A stretch of 36,796 nt of DNA. It comes from DAONBD01 sp964525485. Its GTDB lineage: Bacteria > Patescibacteriota > Gracilibacteria > UBA1369 > LOWO2-01-FULL-3. Where the stretch lies: the NCBI GenBank assembly GCA_964525485.1, contig CAZGHH010000009.1:1-36796 (forward strand). Reading direction: 5' to 3'. Below, piece after piece: positions 16,997 to 26,240 of the stretch; the first letter of the stretch is position 1; each line of letters opens with the position of its first letter. The notes below the pieces were generated by a model that was not told the origin of the DNA, did no database searches, and was given only the letters and a program-made list of their open reading frames with translations. The position numbers were made by a program, and so were the translations under genes.

Positions 16997-18037
16997 ATGA
17001 AAGAGAAATTAAATAAATTAGTAGCAGACGCGCTAAAAAACCTCAAAGAAATCAAAAACGTAGAAGAATTTCGCGAAATCGAAATAAAATTCCTTGGCAG
17101 AAAAGGAGCGCTGGCGGAGCTTTTCAAAATGATGGGGCAAATCACTCCTGAAGAAAGAAAAGAAATGGGTCAACTTTTAAATGAAGCGAAAAGCAAACTC
17201 GAGGCTGAATTCAAACAAATGTTCGAAAAATTTGAGAAAGAAGAGTTGGAAAAAAGTCTTTCAAAAGAATTTTTTGACATTACTTATCCGGCAATCAAAC
17301 CTGAAAAAGGGTCTATTCACATATTAATGCAACTGCAAAAAGAGGTTGAGGACATATTTAGTGAAATGGGCTTCGCGATCATGGACGGTCCGGAAATTGA
17401 GAGCGAATATTACAATTTTGAAGGCTTAAATATACCGAAAGATCATCCTGCACGCGACATGCAAGACACATTTTTTATTAAAGGTAAAAACGACGAAAAA
17501 CATTCTCGACTGGTGCTACGTACGCACACTTCGCCTGTCCAAGTCCGAACAATGGAAAAATATGGCGCTCCATTAAAAGTAATAATGCCGGGACGCGTAT
17601 TTCGAAATGAATCAACCGACGCGTCACACGAACACACTTTCAATCAAGTTGAGGGTTTGCTCATAGACAAAGACATTTCGATCGCACACCTCAAAGGCGT
17701 TATGACTGAATTCCTGAGTAGACTTTTCAAAAAAGAGGTAATAGTCCGCTTCAGACCGGGATATTTTCCGTTTGTAGAACCGGGATTAGAATTAGATTTC
17801 TCATGTTTACTATGTGAAGGGACAGGATGCCGCGTTTGCAAAAATTCAGGATGGATCGAATTCATGGGAGCAGGCATGGTCCACGAGAATGTATTGAAAG
17901 CTGGGGGTATAGATCCGGAAGAATATCAAGGATGGGCGTTTGGATTTGGGATGGAACGCTTGGCCATGATGAGATATGGAATTACAGATATTAGGTTTTT
18001 TACAAGCGGAGATTTAAGATTTATAAAACAGTTCTAA
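16997..18037 (+). CDS. pheS: Phenylalanine--tRNA ligase alpha subunit
   Basis: The catalytic subunit of the alpha2-beta2 PheRS, charging tRNA-Phe. From the ATG at 16997 (MKEKLNKLVADAL) it is 346 aa, normal for bacteria. An N-terminal coiled coil (about 1-85) contacts tRNA. The class II core follows: motif 2 GRVFRNESTDASHEHTFNQVEG, the phenylalanine pocket FVEPGLELDFSC, a Cys cluster (CLLCEGTGCRVC), GAGMVHENVL, and motif 3 GFGMERLAMMRYGI. The longer frame back to 16874 is divergent-promoter DNA. pheT follows after 24 bp. Confidence 0.97.
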   Translation: MKEKLNKLVADALKNLKEIKNVEEFREIEIKFLGRKGALAELFKMMGQITPEERKEMGQLLNEAKSKLEAEFKQMFEKFEKEELEKSLSKEFFDITYPAIKPEKGSIHILMQLQKEVEDIFSEMGFAIMDGPEIESEYYNFEGLNIPKDHPARDMQDTFFIKGKNDEKHSRLVLRTHTSPVQVRTMEKYGAPLKVIMPGRVFRNESTDASHEHTFNQVEGLLIDKDISIAHLKGVMTEFLSRLFKKEVIVRFRPGYFPFVEPGLELDFSCLLCEGTGCRVCKNSGWIEFMGAGMVHENVLKAGGIDPEEYQGWAFGFGMERLAMMRYGITDIRFFTSGDLRFIKQF

Positions 18038-18061
18038 CAGCGCAAATGCGCATTGAAAAAT

Positions 18062-20488
18062 ATGTACGTATCATTAAATTGGCTTAAAGATTTCGTTGAC
18101 TTGCCGGAAGGAGTTTCTCCCGAGCAGTTGGCGAAAACATTAACAGTAAAAACCGCGGAAACAGAAGGTATAAGCAAAGGAAACAAACTTTTGGACGGTG
18201 TTATCGCCGCATTTGTTGAAGAAATAAAATCGCATCCGAATGCTGATAAATTAAGAATTGCGAGAATATTGATCGGCACGGAAAAACGTGAAGTCGTATG
18301 TGGAGGAGCAAATTTACACGAAGGCATGTATGTCGCATACGCTCCAAGTGGATGCCGTGTAAAATGGCATGGAGAAGGAGATCCTGTTGTGCTTGAAAAA
18401 ACAAAAATTCGCGGAGTTGAAAGCGACGGAATGATTTGCGCAAGCGAAGAAATCGGACTCGAAAAGCCGGCCAGCGAAGGCCCTGAAGACATATTGGATT
18501 TATCATCAATCAAGCCAACACCAGGAAGTTTATTAAGAGAAATTTTAGGCCTTGACGACACGATCATCGAATTCGATAACAAAGCACTCACACATCGTCC
18601 GGACCTTTGGGGAATTTACGGCATCGCTCGCGAGATTTCAGCGATTTACAAAACAAAATTCAAAGCACTTAAACCCACTCCAAAAATTCCAACAAAAGGG
18701 GACGGAATAAAAGTAATCGTGGAAGATTTTAATCTTTGCCCGAGATACTGTGGAGTGATCATTAAAAATGTGAAAGTCCAAGAATCTCCAGATTGGATGA
18801 AGAAGCGCCTACAAGCGGTCGGCCACAAATCTTACAATAATATCGTAGACGTCACTAACTACATATCAGCCGAACTCGGCCAGCCGTTACACGCATTCGA
18901 CAAGCGCTTAATAGACAAAGGTATCGTAGTCCGTACGGCTAGCAAAGGCGAAAAAATCACAACGCTCGACGGTGAAGAAAGAAAATTGACTGAAGAAATG
19001 CTTCTCATATGCGACGACAAAAAACCGCTTGCGGTAGCGGGAATCATGGGAGGCATGGAGTCCGGAATCAAAGACGACACTACGGAAATAGTAATTGAAT
19101 CTGCTACATTTTATGGAGGGAATATTCGCAAAACTTCAACAGCTTTAGGACTTCGAACAGAGTCTGTACAGCGTTTTGAAAAACAGCTCGACCCAAATTT
19201 GAGCCTTTTCGCAATGCTACGCGCAATCGAATTAATATTGGAAGTAAGCCCGGGAAGCGAAGTAGCAGGGCCGATCAATGACCAACATAAATTCGACGAA
19301 AAATTAAAAACTGTAAAACTATCCATCAAAAAAACAGCGTCAAAAATAGGAGTGGAAATAAGAAAAAAAGAAATAGAAGACATATTAAAAAGACTGCACT
19401 TCCCTATTGCAGACGATGAAAACGAAGACCTTGTATTGGTTACGATTCCTTCATTCCGCGCGCAAAAAGACGTCAACACAGAAAGTGATTTAGTAGAAGA
19501 AATAGCTAGAATTTACGGGTATGACGAGATCCCCGCGATTCTCCCAGAGTTACCGACGAAACTTCCCCTCCCAAACAACGAACGCACAAACGAACATTCG
19601 CTAAGAGAGCTGCTTTCATCGCATCTCAATTTCAATGAAGTTTTAACATATTCGTTCTATTCAAAGAACGATTTCGAGCAATGCGGAATAAAAGAAGAGG
19701 GACATATTTTGATAGAGAATTATCTGTCTGAAGACCAGACGCACATGCGAAAAAGTTTAATCCCAAACTTATTAAATAAAACCGTACTAAACGCAAAATA
19801 CGCAGACAATTTTAATATTTTTGAAATAGGAAAAACATACAAAGATATTGGGGAATATTTTCCTCTAGAGGAAAAATGGATTGTCGGAATAATTGTTAAA
19901 AAAGACAAAAAATCAGCATCTAAAACATTTTACTCCGCAAAAGGAGCAGTAGAACAAATCTTGGAAACCGAAAAAATTCCGTTTTATAAACTAGTAAAAG
20001 GCTCTGAACTCGCTTACGCTCATCCAACGAAATCAGCCACATTACTCACGCAAAAAGGAGAAACTTTAGGAAGTATATACTGTCTACATCCTCTGGTGGC
20101 GAAAAAATACGATCTGGAGAATCACTCTGTTTCAATATTTGAATTAAACCTTTCGCTCATAAATAAAATAGAGAAACGCACAATAAAATTCAAAGAAATA
20201 AGCAAATTTCCTTCAATAGAATTTGATGTTTCAGTGATAATTGCGGAAACAACAGAAATAGCGGAAATAGAAAAAGCTATCGAAAAATCCGACAAACATT
20301 TAATACAAAACGTACGACTTTTCGATTTCTACAAAGGTCCAAACATAGAAACCGACAAAAAAGCTGTTGCGTTCAAAATAACTTTAGCAAGCCACGATCG
20401 AACGCTTTCCGATACCGACATGCAAGGTGTCCAAAAGAAAGTATTTGAAAATCTAAAACAACTTGGGGGCTCAATTCGTGGGACCTAA
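18062..20488 (+). CDS. pheT: Phenylalanine--tRNA ligase beta subunit
   Basis: An 808-aa beta subunit. The N-terminal VSLNWLKDFVDL is followed by an EMAP-like tRNA-binding domain (about 40-150: HPNADKLRIARI, VVCGGANLHEGMYVAYAPSGCRV). Next come the B3/B4 editing core (NALTHRPDLWGIYGIAREI, YNNIVDVTNYI, LGQPLHAFDK), B5 (about 400-480) and a C-terminal anticodon-binding FDX-ACB domain (about 715-808, ISKFPSIEFDVSVI). The ATG at 18062 is preferred over an in-frame TTG at 18053. The 24-bp gap from pheS holds a small GCGC-AAAT-GCGC hairpin. Confidence 0.96.
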   Translation: MYVSLNWLKDFVDLPEGVSPEQLAKTLTVKTAETEGISKGNKLLDGVIAAFVEEIKSHPNADKLRIARILIGTEKREVVCGGANLHEGMYVAYAPSGCRVKWHGEGDPVVLEKTKIRGVESDGMICASEEIGLEKPASEGPEDILDLSSIKPTPGSLLREILGLDDTIIEFDNKALTHRPDLWGIYGIAREISAIYKTKFKALKPTPKIPTKGDGIKVIVEDFNLCPRYCGVIIKNVKVQESPDWMKKRLQAVGHKSYNNIVDVTNYISAELGQPLHAFDKRLIDKGIVVRTASKGEKITTLDGEERKLTEEMLLICDDKKPLAVAGIMGGMESGIKDDTTEIVIESATFYGGNIRKTSTALGLRTESVQRFEKQLDPNLSLFAMLRAIELILEVSPGSEVAGPINDQHKFDEKLKTVKLSIKKTASKIGVEIRKKEIEDILKRLHFPIADDENEDLVLVTIPSFRAQKDVNTESDLVEEIARIYGYDEIPAILPELPTKLPLPNNERTNEHSLRELLSSHLNFNEVLTYSFYSKNDFEQCGIKEEGHILIENYLSEDQTHMRKSLIPNLLNKTVLNAKYADNFNIFEIGKTYKDIGEYFPLEEKWIVGIIVKKDKKSASKTFYSAKGAVEQILETEKIPFYKLVKGSELAYAHPTKSATLLTQKGETLGSIYCLHPLVAKKYDLENHSVSIFELNLSLINKIEKRTIKFKEISKFPSIEFDVSVIIAETTEIAEIEKAIEKSDKHLIQNVRLFDFYKGPNIETDKKAVAFKITLASHDRTLSDTDMQGVQKKVFENLKQLGGSIRGT

Positions 20489-20515
20489 TTCAATTTCAGA
20501 AATAACAAATAATTT

Positions 20516-23251
20516 ATGAAAAATTATAAGAATTTAATTGCGAATCTTAGATCACACGCGCCGTCAAAAGACGACAGCTTGCACCAAAAAATTATATTTT
20601 GGTTCCTTACCATAATAATTGGAGGAGGGCTTTTAGGAGTTATTTTGGCCGCATTATCGGTGGGAATCATATCAATTACTCTTCCCGACGTATCGAGTTT
20701 AGACAAATTGGCCGCAGCACAATCAACAGAAATATATGATAAAGAAGGAGGACTTTTATACACGATTCACGGAGAGGAAAATCGTGAATATGTACCGCTT
20801 TCAGAAGTTTCTGAAATCCTTGCAAAAGCAACTGTAGCGATCGAAGACGACCAATTCTTTGAACACGGCGGATTTGATCTCCCGGGAATAGCAAAAGCGG
20901 TAATATATGAGTTAACAGGGATAGGAACGCCACGCGGAGGCTCAACGATCACTCAACAATACGTCAAAAACACTTTTCTTTCAGCGCAAAGATCATACAT
21001 AAGAAAATTAAAAGAATTGATCTTAGCAATCAGACTAGAAAGAACATATGACAAAGATAAAATTCTAGAATTATACCTAAACAGAATCCCGTACGGAAAC
21101 AACGCGTATGGAATTCAAAAAGCATCCGAAATATATTTCAATAAAAACGCAAAAGATCTGACATTAGCAGAGAGCGCGATACTCGCAGGACTCCCTCAGG
21201 CTCCAAGCAGATACAACCCATACGGCAACAATAAATACTCTCATTTGCTAAAAACTTTTTCTGCCGAAGAATTGGAATTAAGAAAAATAAAAGCTGAGAG
21301 CGATCTAAAAACAGAAGAATACGTCAGAGGATGTTTGGGGCAAATGGTAGACTTGGGCAATGGAGAAAAAATATACATAAAAGGCCGAAGCGATATAGTT
21401 TTAGCACGAATGGAGGAATTAGGAAAAATCACTCACGATGAAAGGCAACAAGCGGTAAATGAACTTCAAACAATAACGTTCAACACATACAGAGAAAAAA
21501 TGAAGGCGCCTCACTTTGTGTTTTATATTAAACAAATTTTAGAAGAAAAATATGGTAAAGACGTGGTTGAAACAGGAGGATTAAAAGTATACACAACATT
21601 AGATGCGGAGATTCAGGAACACGCTGAAAAAGTGGCCTTAGAAAGAGGAAAAGCCAACGAATCAACATACGGAGCAAACAATATAGCGGTATTGACAGCG
21701 GACGTAAAAACAGGACAGATTTTGGCAATGGTCGGAAGCAGAGATTATTTCGAAACAGAAATCGACGGCAACGTAAACGTAGTAATGAGACCGAGACAAC
21801 CGGGGTCATCTTTTAAACCAATCGTATATGCGCAAGCATTCTATAACGGCTACGGCCCGGGGAGCGTTACTTACGATGTTCCGATGAATTTTGGGGCGGA
21901 TTCCCCTCAGAACTTTGACGGAAAATTCATGGGAAGATTAACCCTGCGAACAGCCTTAGGACAGTCAAGAAACATTCCCGCAATTCAGGCGTATTTTCTT
22001 GCAGGACAACAAAATTACATTATAGATCTGGCGGGCAGAATGGGAATAACAACCCTAGACAAAAATCATCAATATGGATACCCATTAGCCCTGGGAGCGG
22101 GAGAAATTCCTCTTTATGAAATGGTCCAGGCTTATACGGTATTTGCAAACAATGGCAAAAAAATTGACCTAAACGCAATTTTAAAAATAGAAAATTCAAA
22201 AGGCGACATTTTAGAAGAATACAAACCAAAAACAGAAAATCAAATTCCGGAAGTTTTGGACCCACAAATAGCATTTCTTATAAATTCTATTTTGTCAGAT
22301 GACTCTATTAAATTAGGCCAATCGTTAATTATTTCCGGAAGAGAATTGGCTACAAAAACAGGCACATCTACAAAAGAAAGCAAACAAGGGGGAACCAAAA
22401 GTGTAGCACCTGGAGATGGCTGGATTATAGGATACACACCACAAATTATAGTTGGAGTCTGGAGCGGAAACACGAGAGGAGAAGCATTGAAATTAAACGC
22501 GACAGGTGAAGGAATGGCTGGATATGTATTCCAAACAACAATGGCAAAAGCTCTTTCAAGCTTGCCAGCAGAACCATTCCCTATTCCAACAAGCGTAAAG
22601 AAAATCGCGGTATCTACGATTTCCGGACTTTTACCAGGCCCAAACACTCCACAAGCATTTATCAAGGAAGATTACTTCGCAAGTTTCGCAGTCCCAACAG
22701 AAATAGACAACAGTTTCATAAAAGTACAGGTTGATAAAATTTCCGGAAAACTCGCAACAGAATTCACTCCAAAAGATGCGATAGAAAACATTCTATATAT
22801 CAAACACACACCGTTAGCACCATACGACAGCTGGGCCTCAGCGATTCAAAAATATTATCAAACAAACGAAGAAACATTCCCGGAAGGAATTATCTTGGGA
22901 GAAGGCTTGAAAATTGCATCGGGAAATCCTCCCACGGAATATGATGACATCCACACATCTATGAGCGCCGAAAACATGCCGACGGTAACAATAACCAACC
23001 CTTCCGCAAATGAAACGGTAGAAGGCGCTAGTATGGAAGTTTCAATTAAAAGCACATCTCCGAACGGACTAAGTCAGATAGAATACTACATCGATGATGA
23101 ATTAAAAATAAGCAGCGAAAGTGACGTATCTGGAACAAATTTAAGAATTTCTCCATTCTTAAAAGACGGAAAAGGCCACTTGGTAAAAGTGAAAGTGATA
23201 GACAAATTAGGCTACTCGGCCACATCGGTTGTAGAGGTGAAATTTAAATAA
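20516..23251 (+). CDS. Class A penicillin-binding protein (PBP1A-like) with C-terminal Ig-like domain
   Basis: A bifunctional peptidoglycan synthase of 911 aa. It has a cytoplasmic N-terminus, one membrane helix (about 27-55) and a GT51 glycosyltransferase with ATVAIEDDQFFEHGG (Glu110) and RGGSTITQQYVKN. The transpeptidase has SSFK (Ser431, Lys434), SRN (484-486) and KTGT (614-617). The last ~90 residues (PTVTITNPSANETVEG… to VEVKFK) look like a bacterial Ig-like beta-sandwich outside the membrane, perhaps binding wall polymer. It starts 27 bp after pheT and is followed by a terminator. Confidence 0.96.
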   Translation: MKNYKNLIANLRSHAPSKDDSLHQKIIFWFLTIIIGGGLLGVILAALSVGIISITLPDVSSLDKLAAAQSTEIYDKEGGLLYTIHGEENREYVPLSEVSEILAKATVAIEDDQFFEHGGFDLPGIAKAVIYELTGIGTPRGGSTITQQYVKNTFLSAQRSYIRKLKELILAIRLERTYDKDKILELYLNRIPYGNNAYGIQKASEIYFNKNAKDLTLAESAILAGLPQAPSRYNPYGNNKYSHLLKTFSAEELELRKIKAESDLKTEEYVRGCLGQMVDLGNGEKIYIKGRSDIVLARMEELGKITHDERQQAVNELQTITFNTYREKMKAPHFVFYIKQILEEKYGKDVVETGGLKVYTTLDAEIQEHAEKVALERGKANESTYGANNIAVLTADVKTGQILAMVGSRDYFETEIDGNVNVVMRPRQPGSSFKPIVYAQAFYNGYGPGSVTYDVPMNFGADSPQNFDGKFMGRLTLRTALGQSRNIPAIQAYFLAGQQNYIIDLAGRMGITTLDKNHQYGYPLALGAGEIPLYEMVQAYTVFANNGKKIDLNAILKIENSKGDILEEYKPKTENQIPEVLDPQIAFLINSILSDDSIKLGQSLIISGRELATKTGTSTKESKQGGTKSVAPGDGWIIGYTPQIIVGVWSGNTRGEALKLNATGEGMAGYVFQTTMAKALSSLPAEPFPIPTSVKKIAVSTISGLLPGPNTPQAFIKEDYFASFAVPTEIDNSFIKVQVDKISGKLATEFTPKDAIENILYIKHTPLAPYDSWASAIQKYYQTNEETFPEGIILGEGLKIASGNPPTEYDDIHTSMSAENMPTVTITNPSANETVEGASMEVSIKSTSPNGLSQIEYYIDDELKISSESDVSGTNLRISPFLKDGKGHLVKVKVIDKLGYSATSVVEVKFK

Positions 23252-23262
23252 GATTATAGATC

Positions 23263-23289
23263 AAAGCCCCTTCACGAGAGGGGCTTTTT
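23263..23289 (+). terminator. Rho-independent terminator of the PBP gene
   Basis: AAAGCCCCT (23263-23271) pairs with AGGGGCTTT (23279-23287), loop of 7, then a T-run. Confidence 0.9.
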
Positions 23290-23293
23290 ATGT

Positions 23294-23307
23294 TATAATT
23301 GTATAAT
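23294..23307 (+). promoter_or_regulatory. Tandem -10 boxes before the CaCA exchanger
   Basis: Two perfect TATAAT hexamers (23294-23299 and 23302-23307) 2 bp apart, with the ATG at 23324, placing the transcript start 10-18 nt before the ATG. I see no clear -35 element; the terminator of the upstream gene occupies that position. Confidence 0.45.
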
Positions 23308-23323
23308 AAAAATTAAAACAAAA

Positions 23324-24244
23324 ATGATAAATATACTCATTTTCGTAGCGTCCCTGGTACTCCTGGTAAAAAGTGGTGAACTCGCCATAAAGTTCTCTTC
23401 GAGATTGGCGGACGGATTGAAATTATCAAAATATGTAGTTGGATTTTTGATAGTTTCATGTATATCGATTCTCCCGGAAACATTTATTTCTATATCATCA
23501 GCGATTCAAGGCAAACCGGAAATCGGACTTGGGACTTTGTTCGGAGGAAATATCGCAGATTTAACGCTCGTATTCGTTGTAGTACTCTTAATATCAGGAA
23601 AAGAATTAAAGGTAACAAGTGAAACGATCAAAAGTAGATGGACGTTTTTACTGGCAATGAGTATGCCGATATTATTGGGATGGGACGGAGAGTACACGAG
23701 GCCTGATGGAATACTTTTAATAATGGCCGGAATAATTTTTTACGCACGAACTCTTAAAAGATACAGCAAAGAAAAGCAAGTATCGGCAAGAGAATTTTCG
23801 ATAAAAAACTTCATATTACTTTTGATGAGTATGGGATTTCTATTGGCATGCTCAAATATGGCGGTAAAATCCGGAATTGAAATAGCCAATTTATTACACA
23901 TAAATCCGGCATTGATCGGTATGTTCATCGTAGCACTCGGCACAACGCTTCCGGAACTTATATTTTCAGTAAAAGCGGTTAAGAAAAACCATGACAGCTT
24001 GGCACTCGGTGATATATTGGGCACAGTGTTAAATGACGCGACAATCGTAATAGGATTACTCGCGATCATCAGCCCATTTAAATTTGCCGCAAAGTTAGTA
24101 TATTCGACAGGAATGTTCATGTTTTTGGCATCAATAGTTTTATTTTTCTTATTAAATACAAATCGTAAATTAACTAAAAAGGAAGCATTATTACTGGGAT
24201 TGTTTTACGTATTATTCGCAGCGACAGAGTTTGCTTTGAGCTAA
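23324..24244 (+). CDS. Sodium/calcium exchanger family (CaCA) membrane protein
   Basis: A 306-aa polytopic membrane protein with about 10 helices and two homologous halves, as in YrbG-type cation/proton or Na+/Ca2+ antiporters. The alpha-1 repeat contains SILPETFISISSAIQG and LGTLFGGNIADL, and the alpha-2 repeat contains ALGTTLPELIFSVKAV and LGDILGTVLNDA. The repeat acids (E in LPE, N/D in GGN-AD and LND) match the cation-binding positions. The usual GSN of alpha-1 is GGN here. Ion specificity cannot be read from sequence. Confidence 0.88.
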   Translation: MINILIFVASLVLLVKSGELAIKFSSRLADGLKLSKYVVGFLIVSCISILPETFISISSAIQGKPEIGLGTLFGGNIADLTLVFVVVLLISGKELKVTSETIKSRWTFLLAMSMPILLGWDGEYTRPDGILLIMAGIIFYARTLKRYSKEKQVSAREFSIKNFILLLMSMGFLLACSNMAVKSGIEIANLLHINPALIGMFIVALGTTLPELIFSVKAVKKNHDSLALGDILGTVLNDATIVIGLLAIISPFKFAAKLVYSTGMFMFLASIVLFFLLNTNRKLTKKEALLLGLFYVLFAATEFALS

Positions 24245-24263
24245 ATTTTAATAAAGGTATACT
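24236..24263 (+). promoter_or_regulatory. Promoter with very short leader for the O-methyltransferase gene
   Basis: TTGAGC (24236-24241), a 16-bp spacer and TATACT (24258-24263). Only nine bases separate the -10 box from the ATG at 24273, so the mRNA would have a leader of about 0-4 nt. Confidence 0.45.
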
Positions 24264-24272
24264 TAAGTCCGC

Positions 24273-24845
24273 ATGGACAAAAAAGTATTAAAAGTTTTGA
24301 AAGAATTAGAAAAAACAAGACACGAGTTTTGGAATATATCAAAAGAAACCGGAGTATTTTTGAATACTTTAATTAGAATATCAAATATTAAAAAAATCTT
24401 GGAAATAGGTACGAGTAACGGCGTAAGCGCCATATATATGGCTGAAGCTTTAAAATCAAAAGGTGCTCCACAAATTCATCAAATCTACACGATTGAATCA
24501 AACTACAAACTACGCTTCCCTCTGGCAAAGGCTAACTTCGCAAAAACAAACCTCGCTCCATACGTTACTCAAATCCTAGGCCATGCCCCCGAAGTCATTC
24601 CAAAAAATCCAAAATTTTTCGACTTATTTTTTTTAGACGCAACAAAATACGAACACGCGGATTATTTGAAAGCAATCATTCCAAGAATGAAAAAGGACTC
24701 AATTATAATTACAGACAATGCAACTTCTCACAAAGAAGCTCTCAAGCCATACTTCCAAGAGCTAAAGAAATACAAGTTTTTAAAAAATCAGCTGATTAAA
24801 TTAGGGTCGGGACTTCTAATAACAGTCAAAGATCCGACGGCATGA
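24273..24845 (+). CDS. O-methyltransferase-like protein (class I SAM-dependent)
   Basis: A 190-aa protein like the small O-methyltransferase family 3 enzymes. Motif I is ILEIGTSNGVSAIYMA. Motif II is YTIESN, an acid binding the SAM ribose. Motif IV is DLFFLDATK and the post-motif strand is SIIITDNA. FLNTLIRI near the start fits the family's N-terminal helix. The usual metal-binding DxDK is DATK, so metal dependence is doubtful. The 3' end overlaps the convergent gene at 24788-24845 by 58 bp. Confidence 0.82.
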   Translation: MDKKVLKVLKELEKTRHEFWNISKETGVFLNTLIRISNIKKILEIGTSNGVSAIYMAEALKSKGAPQIHQIYTIESNYKLRFPLAKANFAKTNLAPYVTQILGHAPEVIPKNPKFFDLFFLDATKYEHADYLKAIIPRMKKDSIIITDNATSHKEALKPYFQELKKYKFLKNQLIKLGSGLLITVKDPTA

Positions 24846-25669
24846 TCTCCGGACAGGTTAATTGGGTCACCTTCAGTCATATGTGAAACAACAGCGGATA
24901 CCTCTCTGCCATATTTTTCATACAAAAATGAATAGTTTTGATTTGTCCACACGACAGCTCCGGCGATCACAGACGCGGAATGATGAGGCATCTCTTTAGA
25001 GTCATATGTAGAGCCTATTTGAAAAGACAAAAAGTCTTTCAAAAAAGAGTTAAATAAAACTCCGTCAGTAAAAACCCCTTTATTGCGCAAATATTTCATA
25101 ACTACGTCTACATACGCAGATTTACTTAAATGCCACACATTGCCAAGATTTGATAAAAAATTCGCGGTCTCATCTCTAACCGTTTCAAAAGAATCTTTTG
25201 AATATTCAATAGAAGCTGCATATGCAAAGCCATTCAAAAAAGTCTTCAAAACGCTAACTCCGGAAAGAACCTGAGAATTACAATGCAGCTCTTTTTCAAC
25301 TACAGAAAATTCAACTCCAAACGTTTCGGCAACTCTGTGTCCTATTACATACATCGTAGAATAAATAGACATTTCAACTTCTCCGTCTAATTCATCGTCC
25401 AGAAAAACATGGTCCGCCACAACTTTATCATTCAAAAACCCAGGACTTGGCACATTTATAAGAGAAGTGCTCAAAGAGTACAAAATCTTATTCAAAACGC
25501 TATAAACTCCAAACTTACAAGCCTGAGTCAGCTGCAAAATTGAATCCGAAGGCTTTTCAAGTCCGCCAATTAAATTTGCACCATGCGCAACAAGATCAAT
25601 CAAACTATCTCCGCACGCGGAAACTATATCGGAAACGTTGGATTGTCGTTCGGACTCTAAGGATTCCAT
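24788..25669 (-). CDS. Hypothetical protein, 293 aa
   Basis: Unrecognised. A mainly helical, acidic-to-neutral protein with many Val, Ser, Leu and Ala residues, no signal peptide and no clear membrane helix. HSASVIAGAVVW and YSFLYEKYGREVSAVVSHMTEGD near the C-terminus look like helices of a soluble all-alpha fold. It has its own promoter inside the nitroreductase end. Its last 58 bp overlap the O-methyltransferase gene tail to tail; the shared DNA is protein-coding in both frames. Confidence 0.68.
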   Translation of the reverse strand: MESLESERQSNVSDIVSACGDSLIDLVAHGANLIGGLEKPSDSILQLTQACKFGVYSVLNKILYSLSTSLINVPSPGFLNDKVVADHVFLDDELDGEVEMSIYSTMYVIGHRVAETFGVEFSVVEKELHCNSQVLSGVSVLKTFLNGFAYAASIEYSKDSFETVRDETANFLSNLGNVWHLSKSAYVDVVMKYLRNKGVFTDGVLFNSFLKDFLSFQIGSTYDSKEMPHHSASVIAGAVVWTNQNYSFLYEKYGREVSAVVSHMTEGDPINLSGDHAVGSLTVIRSPDPNLIS

Positions 25670-25701
25670 AAAAATAGCCTGACTAAATTAATTAGTGAAA
25701 A

Positions 25702-25729
25702 ATTATACCTTAAAACAAAAATATCACAA
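25702..25729 (-). promoter_or_regulatory. Putative promoter of the 293-aa protein gene
   Basis: On the minus strand TTGTGA (25729-25724), a 16-bp spacer and a perfect TATAAT (25707-25702). The leader contains a short dyad ACTAA/TTAGT (25682-25696). Confidence 0.5.
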
Positions 25730-26239
25730 TAGTATTTCCTCTGTTTTTTTTCTTTGAGGACGATCGGATTTTTCATCACCATACCCGAGAACCAAAATTG
25801 AATTAGGGATTAGATTCGTTCCGGAAACATCGCAAATTTCTTTTAATTTTTCGTCATCAAAAGCTCCCATCCACAAAGTTGAAAGCCCAAGATCTGTGGC
25901 CGTCAGCTGAGCGTAAGCACAGGCCAAAGTCGCATCCTGAACACAAAAAATTCCCTTATCCTTGTCTCCGTATTTACTCGCAACTTCCTGAGGAGCACCA
26001 AAGAACACCATAACGGCTCCACATCCGCGAATCCTATCGATCTGCCCATTCATATTCCCGATTTTTTCAATAAATTCATTGTCTCCAACAGAAACTTTTA
26101 CCTTGTAAGACTCAAGATGCCTGGCCGTCGGAGCCAACCTCATTAATTGCAAAATTTCATCAATTTGTTCGGGGGAAACAGGCTTGCCGTTATAACTGCG
26201 AGTAGAAATTCTATTCTGCAAAACATTTTTAAACTCCAT
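25724..26239 (-). CDS. Nitroreductase family protein
   Basis: A 171-aa flavin (FMN) oxidoreductase of the nitroreductase fold. RISTRSYNGKPVSPEQIDEILQLMRLAPTA is the family's N-terminal FMN-binding signature. The dimer/cofactor part GIFCVQDATLACAYAQLTATDLGLSTLWMGAF follows, then the C-terminal ILVLGYGDEKSDRPQRKK. The usual NxQPW segment after the signature is changed to ARHLESYKV, so the active site may differ. It starts 1 bp after the rdgB stop and is therefore the third gene of the sigma-like/rdgB operon. Confidence 0.9.
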   Translation of the reverse strand: MEFKNVLQNRISTRSYNGKPVSPEQIDEILQLMRLAPTARHLESYKVKVSVGDNEFIEKIGNMNGQIDRIRGCGAVMVFFGAPQEVASKYGDKDKGIFCVQDATLACAYAQLTATDLGLSTLWMGAFDDEKLKEICDVSGTNLIPNSILVLGYGDEKSDRPQRKKTEEILL

Positions 26240-26240
26240 T

